The notes beneath the pieces were generated by a model that searched no databases, was not told where the DNA came from, and worked only from the letters and a program-made list of their open reading frames with translations. From Coriobacteriia bacterium (lineage in GTDB: Bacteria; Actinomycetota; Coriobacteriia; WRKU01; WQUG01): a DNA stretch of 55,442 nucleotides. Positions 48,439 through 55,442 of this stretch are shown here, one piece after another. Position numbers and translations under genes: made by a program. The stretch lies in assembly GCA_009778715.1 (NCBI GenBank), contig WRFR01000008.1, positions 1 to 55,442 of the forward strand, given 5' to 3'. The first letter of the stretch is position 1. Each line of letters opens with the position of its first letter.

Positions 48439-50595
48439 ATCTCGACTTCTCATCCAGAACTGCTGGCCCCGGCGGGGGACTGGGATGCCTTTTACGCTGC
48501 GCTGGGTTCTGGCGCCGACGCGCTCTACCTGGGCGTTGAGGTGCTTAATGCGCGCCGCGGAGCGAAGAACTTCAGCCGCGGTGACCTGCCGGAACTGTGT
48601 CGCCGCGCCCACCTGGCCAATGCGCGGGTCTTTCTGACGGTCAACATCACGATCCTGCCGCTTGAGGTCGACGAAGCCCTGGAACTCGTGGCCCTGGCCT
48701 GGTCGGCAGGGGTCGATGCGCTTATCGTCGAGGATCTGGGATTGATCGCTTTGCTTCATGAGCTCATGCCTGAGGTCGTGATCCACGTTTCGACGCAGGC
48801 CAACGTGCATTCCTCGGCGCAGATCCGTGCTTACGCGGAGCTAGGAGTACGCCGCATCACCCTGGCGCGCGAGCTGAGCCTTAATGAGATCCGTGTGCTG
48901 GCCGCAGTCGCTGCTGACTGCGGCATGGAGGTCGAGTGCTTCATCCATGGGGCGCTGTGTATCTGCTACTCGGGCCAGTGCCTGATGTCGTCGTTTATCG
49001 GGCGGCGCAGCGCGAACCGGGGACTCTGCGCGCAGCCCTGCCGCATGACCTACGAGATGGTCGATGTGGCGGGCCGTCGCCTGGCCGACCCAGGCGACTA
49101 CCTCTTGTCTCCCAAGGACCTCGCGGGTATCGAGCTGCTGGGTGAGCTGATCGACGCTGGCGTGGCAAGCTTCAAGATCGAGGGCCGTATGAAATCGGCG
49201 AGCTATGTCGCTGCGGTTGTCAGTACGTATCGTGAGGCGCTTGATAGGCCCTTGCAGGAAACGGGTAGTCGCCTGACTGACGCCTTCAATCGGGCACTGA
49301 CGGAGGGCTACCTCTCGGGGATCCGCGGCAATGACCTGATGGATTATCGGCGCCAAAAGAACCGCACGACACCTGAAGCGCAGCGTACGCTTGCCGCTGA
49401 AGCCGAACAGGCGACCGAGCGTGCGCGGCAACAGAAGACTCCCCTCGATTTTTCCGTGCGCGTGGTTGAGGGCAAACCCCTATCCATCTCTGTGACGGAT
49501 GCGGCGGGCAACTTTGGCTCCTGTGAAGCCGCAGTAGTTGAGGCCGCTCGTACCAAAGCTGTCACAGCCGATGAAGTGCGCGAACACGTAGCGCGCCTGG
49601 GCGGGACCCCCTATCTGGTGGGTGATTTCAAGTTGGATCTGGGCGCAGGCGTCGGCCTGGGCTTTGCTGCCCTGCATGCAGCTCGCCGTGCGGCCCTGGC
49701 CGACTACGAGGCGCAGCGCTTCTTTGGTGGCGACCCTCGTCCCGAAACACCGCCAGCCGTCGAGGCTCCTTCTCTCCCGCGCCGCAAAACCAGCCGCCTG
49801 GCGCCTGACATCGTGGCGCTGGCTGGCAGCCTGGCTGCGGCGCGCTCTGCGCTTAACGCGGGAGCCACGCGCGTTCAGGTCAGCGCGCGGGAGTTGCTGG
49901 ACGCCCAGCCAGAAGCGGGCGTCGTCCCGGTACTCCCGCGCATCTGCCATGACCGTGAGCTTGATGAGCTGATGGGCGTCGCGGAGTGCTTCGGCGCGGC
50001 GGTAGTGGGCAACCTGGGGCAGCTGGCCGCCTGCCAGCAGCGGGGGATCCCGGTTGAGACTCACTGGTCCTTTAACGTCACGAACGCCTACAGCGCGCGT
50101 GAGCTGGCGCGCCGCGGCGCCGATCTCATCTGGCTCTCGCCTGAGCTTTCCGGGCGCCAGATCGCCGACATTGCCGCGCACAGCCCGGCGCCAGTTGGCA
50201 TCGCGGCGTCCGGACGAAGCGAGCTGATGGTCACCGAGCACTGCCTGCTCATGGCCCAGGGGCCCTGCGACCAGCGCTGCGCGTCCTGCGCGCGCCGCCG
50301 TACTCCTACCGCGCTCAAGGATCGCCTGGGCTACTGTTTCCCGGTCATGACCGACCGCAGCGGCCGCTCCCATCTCTACAACTCGGTACCGCTCGACCTG
50401 ATTGAGGCGCTCCCCGAGATCATTGAGGCAGGCGTCGACGCCCTGTGCGCAGGCGGCGAGCTGCTCACGCCCCGTGCGCTTTCCCAGGAGACCGCGCGCT
50501 TGCGGCGGGGGATCATCGCAGCGCATGGCTCGGGCGAGTTCGAGACGATCCAGGGCGCTGTGACCAAAGGGCACTTCTTCCGCGGACTTGTATAA
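48439..50595 (+). CDS. U32 peptidase-family protein, no standard start codon found
   Basis: The protein matches the U32 family (collagenase-like / rRNA and tRNA hydroxylation factors): PELLAPAGDWDAFYAALGSG, ADALYLGVEVLNARRGAKNF, VDALIVEDLGL, HVSTQANVHSSAQ, ECFIHGALCICYSGQC and RSANRGLCAQPCR with conserved cysteines. The C-terminal half has a second barrel-like region and CDQRCASCARRR. Homology continues upstream of the first usable GTG (48541) to SHPELLAP, but that frame has no ATG, GTG or TTG back to an in-frame TGA. The best candidate start is ATC at 48439, 7 nt after GGAG. This may be a rare start or a sequence error. Members act in RNA modification in some species; substrate here is unknown. 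Confidence 0.85.
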   Translation: MSTSHPELLAPAGDWDAFYAALGSGADALYLGVEVLNARRGAKNFSRGDLPELCRRAHLANARVFLTVNITILPLEVDEALELVALAWSAGVDALIVEDLGLIALLHELMPEVVIHVSTQANVHSSAQIRAYAELGVRRITLARELSLNEIRVLAAVAADCGMEVECFIHGALCICYSGQCLMSSFIGRRSANRGLCAQPCRMTYEMVDVAGRRLADPGDYLLSPKDLAGIELLGELIDAGVASFKIEGRMKSASYVAAVVSTYREALDRPLQETGSRLTDAFNRALTEGYLSGIRGNDLMDYRRQKNRTTPEAQRTLAAEAEQATERARQQKTPLDFSVRVVEGKPLSISVTDAAGNFGSCEAAVVEAARTKAVTADEVREHVARLGGTPYLVGDFKLDLGAGVGLGFAALHAARRAALADYEAQRFFGGDPRPETPPAVEAPSLPRRKTSRLAPDIVALAGSLAAARSALNAGATRVQVSARELLDAQPEAGVVPVLPRICHDRELDELMGVAECFGAAVVGNLGQLAACQQRGIPVETHWSFNVTNAYSARELARRGADLIWLSPELSGRQIADIAAHSPAPVGIAASGRSELMVTEHCLLMAQGPCDQRCASCARRRTPTALKDRLGYCFPVMTDRSGRSHLYNSVPLDLIEALPEIIEAGVDALCAGGELLTPRALSQETARLRRGIIAAHGSGEFETIQGAVTKGHFFRGLV

Positions 50596-50685
50596 GTTAC
50601 CGCGTCCCCTTTACCGATCCGCAACAGAATCGATAGTCGTGCTATGGTTTAGCCTGAGAGCGAAGAATGTAGAAGGAGCCACAAC

Positions 50686-50868
50686 ATGAATACCAGAAGC
50701 CCCCTTAGATACTGGATCGCTGCGCTGCTCATCGTGGTCGGCCTGGTCGAGTTCTTTCTGTTCTCCCGCCCTGCTCTGGGCTATACCCTTTGCTGCCTGT
50801 TGTTCCTTGCGGCCTACTGTTTGTTGTGGACCAAAGAGGTCAAACCCCGATCCGACAGCTCACTATGA
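50686..50868 (+). CDS. Small two-span membrane protein
   Basis: The 60-residue protein has two hydrophobic helices (about 8-27 and 31-49) separated by a short SRPALG turn and a basic tail. AGAAGGAG precedes its ATG, and its stop overlaps the start of the flavoprotein gene (ATGA), so the two are translationally coupled. No family is recognised; it may anchor or assist the flavoprotein. Confidence 0.65.
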   Translation: MNTRSPLRYWIAALLIVVGLVEFFLFSRPALGYTLCCLLFLAAYCLLWTKEVKPRSDSSL

Positions 50869-51989
50869 CTTTTGATTACGACATCGCGGTCATCGGCCTG
50901 GGCCCGGCAGGCTCGACCTTCGCGCGCCTGATAGATGAGCGCTATCGGGTCATCGCTCTCGACAAGAAGCGAGAGGGCTGCACCGGAGCGCCAGACGACA
51001 CGCCAGGTTTCGAGAAACCCTGTGGCGGCCTGCTCGCCCCTGACGCCCAGTTGATGCTCGGGCGCTTCGGTCTGACCCTGCCCCAGAGCGTATTGGTCGA
51101 CCCGCAGATCTTCGCGGTCCGGGCCATCGACTTGCAAATGAAGGCGATCCGCTACTACCAGCGCTTCTACCTGAACTGCGATCGTCCCGCTTTCGACCGC
51201 TGGCTTATGTCGCTCATCCCACCCCACGTTGACTGCCATCACGACGCTCGCCTCGTGAGCGTGCAGCCGTTACCAACAGCCGCCGGTGCTGATGTAAGCG
51301 CCGGTTACTTGTTGCGCGTGGCTGAAGGCGACGCCGAGCGCGCGTTGCGTATCCGCTCCATCGTTGGCACGGATGGCTCATTTTCTCCCGTACGCCACCA
51401 GCTCATGCCCAGCGCGCCCATCAAGCGCTACGTTGCTTACCAGGAAGTCTTTGTCGACGAAAACGAGCAGCCGTTCTACTCAGTGATTTTCGACAATCGT
51501 ATTACGCCCTGCTACTGCTGGGCGCTCTCAAAGAACGGCCACTTCATCTTAGGTGGCGCATTCGAGCACGAGCACTGCCGTGATCGCTTCGCTCAACTGA
51601 AAGCCCAGGTCAGCGCACAGGGTTTTTGTTTCGGAGAGCAACTCCAGCAGCAAAGCTGCCTCGTATCTTATCCCACGCATCCCGGCGAGCTTTGCCTCGG
51701 CGACCAGCGAGGTGCGCTCCTGGCAGGGGAGGCAGCCGGCTTCATCAGCCCCAGTTCTCTCGAAGGCATCAGCTATGCCCTCGACAGCGCCCAACTCCTG
51801 GCAAGAGCCTTTAACGAGGCAGGCAATGCTGCCTTAAATCCCACCGCGCTCTACCAGCACTACCGCCGCCTGACCGCACCGCTCAGGCGTAAGCTTATTA
51901 AAAAAGCCGGCAAAGCGTTCGTGCTCTATCACCCCCTCCTGCGGCGCCTGATCATGGCAAGCGGCCTCTCTGCGATCACCCCGCTGTGA
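50865..51989 (+). CDS. FAD-dependent oxidoreductase, geranylgeranyl reductase-like
   Basis: The 374-residue protein opens with an FAD-binding dinucleotide fold, YDIAVIGLGPAGSTFARLID (GxGxxG), and has KPCGGLLAPDAQ, an active-site-type motif of the geranylgeranyl reductase / CbrA-like group, then GTDGSFSPVR and GEAAGFISPSSLEGISYAL, where the second GD/GE contacts the flavin ribityl chain. Related enzymes reduce double bonds in prenyl chains or act on unknown substrates. It is paired with the small membrane protein upstream. A hairpin follows. Confidence 0.85.
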   Translation: MTFDYDIAVIGLGPAGSTFARLIDERYRVIALDKKREGCTGAPDDTPGFEKPCGGLLAPDAQLMLGRFGLTLPQSVLVDPQIFAVRAIDLQMKAIRYYQRFYLNCDRPAFDRWLMSLIPPHVDCHHDARLVSVQPLPTAAGADVSAGYLLRVAEGDAERALRIRSIVGTDGSFSPVRHQLMPSAPIKRYVAYQEVFVDENEQPFYSVIFDNRITPCYCWALSKNGHFILGGAFEHEHCRDRFAQLKAQVSAQGFCFGEQLQQQSCLVSYPTHPGELCLGDQRGALLAGEAAGFISPSSLEGISYALDSAQLLARAFNEAGNAALNPTALYQHYRRLTAPLRRKLIKKAGKAFVLYHPLLRRLIMASGLSAITPL

Positions 51990-52000
51990 TACCATAAGTC

Positions 52001-52039
52001 AGAGCGAAAGGTAGCTGCTCAATTACTACTTTTCGCTCT
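52001..52039 (+). terminator. Stem-loop after the flavoprotein gene
   Basis: AGAGCGAAAGGTAG (52001-52014) and CTACTTTTCGCTCT (52026-52039) pair over 14 bp with one G-U. There is no T-run, but the position, 12 bp after a stop, fits a terminator. Confidence 0.55.
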
Positions 52040-52053
52040 CTCATATAAAGCTA

Positions 52054-52078
52054 CGGGTGTGGCACAACACCACACCCG
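52054..52078 (+). promoter_or_regulatory. Leader hairpin of tyrS
   Basis: CGGGTGTGG (52054-52062) pairs perfectly with CCACACCCG (52070-52078), ending 26 bp before the tyrS start. It could affect translation or be part of a second terminator. T-box landmarks (a TGGNACCGCG bulge) are not present. Confidence 0.45.
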
Positions 52079-52104
52079 CATTGGTTTGACTGATAGGAAG
52101 CTCC

Positions 52105-53322
52105 GTGGCAAGCCTCGAAGAACAACTTGAACTGATACAGTCCGGCACGTCCGAGATCGTACCGTTGGCCGACTTGAAGAAGAAGCTCGCCGAGGGCCGG
52201 CCGCTCCGTATCAAGCTCGGCGTCGACCCTACGGCGCCCGACCTGCACTTAGGCCATGCTGTGCCCCTGCGCAAGCTGCGCCAGTTCCAGGACCTTGGCC
52301 ATGTGGTCGTGCTGATCATCGGCGACTTCACAGCGCGCATTGGCGATCCCTCCGGGCGCAACACCACGCGCCCGGCGCTGACCGCAGAGCAGATCGAGGA
52401 GAACGCGGCGACCTATATCGCCCAGGCCAACAAGATACTGAATCCTGACCTGACCGAGCTGCGCCGTAACTCGGAGTGGCTGGGCAAGATGGACTTCGCC
52501 GATGTCATCAAGCTCACGGCGAACTTCACGGTGGCGCGCATTCTCGAACGTGATGACTTTGCCAAGCGCATCGCGGAACAAAAACCCATCTCGCTGCACG
52601 AGCTGCTCTATCCGGCGGCCCAGGCTATGGACTCGGTTGCTATTGAGGCTGACGTCGAGCTGGGCGGCACCGACCAACTTTTCAATCTGCTGGCAGGCCG
52701 CGAGCTCATGGAAAAGCGCGGCATGGCGCCGCAGGTCTGCCTGACCCTGCCGCTCCTTGAGGGCTTAGACGGCGTCCAGAAGATGAGCAAGAGCTACGGC
52801 AACTATATTGGCCTGACAGACGGCGCAGACGATATGTTTGGCAAGGCCATGTCGATCCCGGATGAACTCATGATCAAGTACTTCACGCTGGCAACACCGC
52901 TGGCTCCCGCAGAGATCGGCCAGATCGAAGCAGGGCTGACTGATGGCAGCCGGCATCCTAACGCGGTCAAGCGGCGCCTTGCGCGCGAGATCGTGGCGCT
53001 CTATCACGATGCTGCGGCGGCCGAGGCAGCTGAGGCGGCATTCGACCTGGTCTTCAAGCAGCACGAGATCCCTGAAGACATCCCCGAAGCTACGGTCGCG
53101 GAGGTCGCGACTCCTGGCGAGGATGGCTCGATCTATCTGCCAGCGCTTATGCTCGCCTGCGGGCTGGCGTCCTCAGCCTCTGAAGCTCGTCGCCTGATAG
53201 ATGGCGGCGGCGTAAAGCTTGACGGTAAGCCGCTTCTCAAGGGCGCCTACCAGTGCCAACCCGCAGCGCTTAAAGCCGCTGTCCTGCAGGTCGGCAAGCG
53301 CAGATTCATCCGCCTCACATAG
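52105..53322 (+). CDS. tyrS: Tyrosine-tRNA ligase
   Basis: The 405-residue class I synthetase has [20 protein letters not shown] with the HIGH-type [31 protein letters not shown], the KMSKS motif intact in [15 protein letters not shown], and a C-terminal S4 RNA-binding domain ([19 protein letters not shown]). The sequence is of the TyrZ-like, longer-insertion type rather than E. coli TyrS. The GTG start follows AGGAAG. Confidence 0.96.
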   Translation: MASLEEQLELIQSGTSEIVPLADLKKKLAEGRPLRIKLGVDPTAPDLHLGHAVPLRKLRQFQDLGHVVVLIIGDFTARIGDPSGRNTTRPALTAEQIEENAATYIAQANKILNPDLTELRRNSEWLGKMDFADVIKLTANFTVARILERDDFAKRIAEQKPISLHELLYPAAQAMDSVAIEADVELGGTDQLFNLLAGRELMEKRGMAPQVCLTLPLLEGLDGVQKMSKSYGNYIGLTDGADDMFGKAMSIPDELMIKYFTLATPLAPAEIGQIEAGLTDGSRHPNAVKRRLAREIVALYHDAAAAEAAEAAFDLVFKQHEIPEDIPEATVAEVATPGEDGSIYLPALMLACGLASSASEARRLIDGGGVKLDGKPLLKGAYQCQPAALKAAVLQVGKRRFIRLT

Positions 53323-53422
53323 GCCAGGAAACATCAGGGCCGCACGGCAAGCGTTTCAACATCATTGATGTCTGCTGCTTTTGTTCTACAAATCCTCGGT
53401 TTGTTTATAAACGAGAGCCAGT

Positions 53423-53453
53423 TTGCAACATCTCCTTGATTTGATGGTATAAT
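53423..53453 (+). promoter_or_regulatory. Promoter of the LPKTG surface protein
   Basis: A perfect TATAAT (53448-53453) is preceded by TGG, making an extended -10, with TTGCAA (53423-53428) at 19 bp. It lies 48 bp before the start codon and should be strong. Confidence 0.7.
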
Positions 53454-53500
53454 TCCAACATATTTGCTTTGCAGTTCAGATGAGGGAGAGGTGTTAATTT

Positions 53501-54775
53501 ATGGGTGCAAAAGGGGCAAGCAAAGTCTTTGCAGTTTTGGTAGCCTTTGTGTTGGTGCTGGGTATGATTCCGGCGGTGGCGTTCGCGGCTAACACAAATG
53601 TTGGTACCATGGCGGCTTTAAACACCGCCTTGGGCGCCGCCCAGGATGGCGACACGATCACGTTGACGGCAAATATCACTTCTTATGCGGCTATGACCTA
53701 TAGCGGCGGCCACAGTGTTACGATTGTGACTGATGGCCATACGCTTACCATTAACAATGGTGGCGGCGCTGCGCTGACGGTGAGTGGCGCTGGCAGCGAG
53801 CTCTTGCTGGATTCCAGTAGTGGCGGCGCGTTCAATGTTATAGGCCTGACGTATGGGGTACGCGCAATCGACGGCGGTAAAGCGCAGGTAACGGGCGCTA
53901 CTTCTGAGGGATCAGGTGGCGTTGGCGCCTATGCTGCAAGCGGCGGAAGCGTCGAGGTAGTCAACATCACGACGGACAGTTCAGGCAGTACTGGCGCTTA
54001 TGCCTCAGGAGCGGGTTCTTCTATTACGGTGACCGGTAATATTACAAGCCTACTCAACCCTGCTGTTACCAGCACTGGTGTGAAGGTTGATAACGGCGGT
54101 CAGGCTACCGTTGATGGTACGGTTTCTTCCCGGTTCCCAACCGAAGTGAGCGTAGGCGGCAGTGCTGCGAGCTACGAAGATCCTCCCAGCTGGAATGATT
54201 ATAAGAGTGGTTACTTCACTTACACAGATGGTGTTTCTATTGCCTGGATAAAGGGCAATGGGCCTGCGCCAGCGCCTGAAGTCCTTTCTGTGACGGTAAC
54301 CCCGGATCCTGTTAAGGTCGAGCAAGGGAAAACGCAACAGTTCACGCCAACAGTAACAGGCAATGGCGCTTTCTCTCAAGACGTAACGTGGAGCGTAGCG
54401 GGCAGCACGAATCCCGGTACCACTATTGATGCGGCTACTGGTTTGCTAAAAGTTGCCGCTGATGAAACCGCGACCACTCTGACGGTTACGGCAACTTCAG
54501 TCACCAGTGTTGACAAATATGGCACCGCAACGGTGACGGTGACAAAGGCTCCGGAGAAGGAGAAGAAGGAAGAAAAGAAAACTACTCCCACTAATGAAAC
54601 GACAACGACCCCATCAGCCGAAACTACCCCGACGGTCTCCAGTCACCCGATCACAGGCTTGCCGAAGACCGGCGATGCCACCCTTTCGAATATGGGCTTG
54701 GGTCTGGGCATTACTGCTTTGACCGCGCTGGGCGTGCTCTTTGTAAATGCGTATCGGAAGCGGAGCAACGCATAG
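53501..54775 (+). CDS. Sortase-anchored surface protein with Ig-like domain
   Basis: The 424-residue protein has a signal peptide (hydrophobic 10-27, cleavage near AFAA-NT), an N-terminal region of short Gly/Ser/Thr/Val-rich repeats that look like a right-handed beta-helix (45-235), a Big_2-type bacterial Ig domain (about 262-350, SVTVTPDPVKVEQGKTQQFT), a Lys/Glu/Thr/Pro-rich wall spacer, and the sorting signal LPKTG (387-391), membrane helix and RKR tail. A sortase would link it to peptidoglycan. Ligand unknown. GGGAGAGG precedes the ATG. It stands alone between tyrS and the rRNA operon. Confidence 0.9.
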   Translation: MGAKGASKVFAVLVAFVLVLGMIPAVAFAANTNVGTMAALNTALGAAQDGDTITLTANITSYAAMTYSGGHSVTIVTDGHTLTINNGGGAALTVSGAGSELLLDSSSGGAFNVIGLTYGVRAIDGGKAQVTGATSEGSGGVGAYAASGGSVEVVNITTDSSGSTGAYASGAGSSITVTGNITSLLNPAVTSTGVKVDNGGQATVDGTVSSRFPTEVSVGGSAASYEDPPSWNDYKSGYFTYTDGVSIAWIKGNGPAPAPEVLSVTVTPDPVKVEQGKTQQFTPTVTGNGAFSQDVTWSVAGSTNPGTTIDAATGLLKVAADETATTLTVTATSVTSVDKYGTATVTVTKAPEKEKKEEKKTTPTNETTTTPSAETTPTVSSHPITGLPKTGDATLSNMGLGLGITALTALGVLFVNAYRKRSNA

Positions 54776-54806
54776 CGCATAACGCAAGGGAACGCGTATT
54801 CAATAA

Positions 54807-54840
54807 ATGCCCGCTGGCAGCATGTCAGCGGGTATTTTCT
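54807..54840 (+). terminator. Intrinsic terminator after the LPKTG gene
   Basis: CCCGCTG (54810-54816) and CAGCGGG (54826-54832), extended by ATG/TAT pairs, followed by TATTTTCT. It shields the surface-protein gene from the rRNA operon. Confidence 0.8.
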
Positions 54841-55334
54841 ATCCGCATTTATAATCTTTCTCAAAAAACCTGTGATTTCCTCTTGTTTGAGAGGCAAAAA
54901 TAAGGTATTCTAATATACCCTCGCGAAAGCGGGTAGTCCACTTCACTTAAGTACCGTCCAAACGTATTTAGAAATAGTTGGAAGAACTGTGTTGACAGGC
55001 TCTCTATACTTGCGTAACATAGTTCCTTGCGCCGAAAATTGGCGCGCGGTAAAAATCCGCATCGAACCTTGAAAACTGGATACTGTGAATTAAGGAATTA
55101 AGAATAAGCCAAGTAATGAAACCCGTCTGTCGAGAGGGGCTGTCAAAAGCCCAAACCGACGACGATTCTTTTCGGTCAGAAGTCAGGTAAGCGGTAGCTC
55201 TTCGGAGCAACCGAACTGCCGGGCGCTCTGGCCAAACCGGATTGAAACCGGAATCAAACTAACGTTAAAGACCAGCAACGATGTCAGCGCAGCTTCACCG
55301 CCGCGCGTTACGAACATCTGCGCTGTTCACTCTT
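54841..55334 (+). other. rRNA operon leader region
   Basis: No protein gene is seen. After the promoter at 54992 the leader has a GCGCC-GAAAATT-GGCGC stem (55029-55045) of boxB shape, CCTTGAAAACTGGATAC typical of Gram-positive rRNA leaders, and CAGCGCAG (55285-55292) pairing with CTGCGCTG (55318-55325) just before the 16S gene, in the zone of pre-16S processing. The CTCTTTC next to it may be a boxA-like antitermination site. Confidence 0.5.
54992..55020 (+). promoter_or_regulatory. Promoter of the rRNA operon
   Basis: A consensus TTGACA (54992-54997), a 17-bp spacer and TAACAT (55015-55020) lie about 315 bp before the 16S gene. Confidence 0.75.

Positions 55335-55442
<108 letters not shown>

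Noticed and set aside
48410..48637. Protein frame beginning at 48410
   Set aside because: It is the U32 coding sequence read in another frame and has no family-like content.

Overview
The window looks like a chromosomal stretch from a member of the Coriobacteriia (Actinomycetota), probably an Eggerthellales- or Cryptobacterium-like anaerobe. Supporting this are the moderately high GC, the 5' end of the 16S rRNA gene, a FabK-type fatty-acid operon with a MarR regulator, an arginine deiminase operon, and a sortase-anchored LPKTG surface protein. The genus is my inference; the 107 or so bases of 16S here are too few to settle it.

Layout. 1-5.7 kb: the tail of a fibronectin-type surface protein, threonine aldolase, a DUF554 membrane protein, a small membrane protein, glutamine synthetase, a Ppx/GppA phosphatase, an unusual tRNA-Leu(UAA) and an isoprenylcysteine-methyltransferase-like protein. 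5.8-17.1 kb: a very large ATPase-permease fusion, an acetate transporter, a dipeptidase, a glycolipid-type glycosyltransferase, the infC-rpmI-rplT operon with an attenuator-like hairpin, a possible Zn-phospholipase-like protein and a CPA1 Na+/H+ antiporter. 17.3-21.5 kb: a ketopantoate-reductase-like enzyme, a membrane-anchored lysozyme-like protein, and a radical-SAM/DUF4130 DNA-repair pair. 21.5-29.5 kb: a tightly overlapping fatty-acid synthesis operon (marR-fabH-fabK-fabD-fabG-fabF-fabZ-accDA). 29.6-33.1 kb: pheST. 33.3-37.2 kb: arcA-arcB-arcD. 37.3-39.4 kb: a low-GC, three-gene cassette built around a DcsG-like ATP-grasp ligase. 39.4-40.7 kb: an iteron-like repeat array followed by an ORC/Cdc6-like AAA ATPase. 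40.8-46.0 kb: argS, argR, argG, argH. 46.0-53.3 kb: a class A penicillin-binding protein, a U32 peptidase-family protein, a small membrane protein, a flavoprotein and tyrS. 53.5-55.4 kb: an LPKTG surface protein and the start of a ribosomal RNA operon.

How the parts work together. Arginine is both degraded (arcA, arcB, arcD; no carbamate kinase gene is nearby) and made from citrulline (argG, argH under argR), with argS and glnA handling charging and nitrogen. The fatty-acid operon holds a complete elongation cycle, but its carboxylase is odd. accB and most of accC are missing. What is left of accC, its N-terminal domain, is fused in frame in front of accD where the zinc finger should be, and accD is fused to accA through a linker encoded by a palindromic insertion.

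The most unusual items are this three-part carboxylase fusion, the roughly 20-bp-period ATAATGAAA array in front of the AAA ATPase, the ATP-grasp/PQ-loop cassette, the short-variable-arm tRNA-Leu(UAA) that overlaps the ppx stop codon, and a family of TGACAAA...TTTGTCA palindromes concentrated between 19.2 and 29.5 kb, including one inside fabD. Two genes (infC and the U32 gene) appear to lack ATG/GTG/TTG starts.
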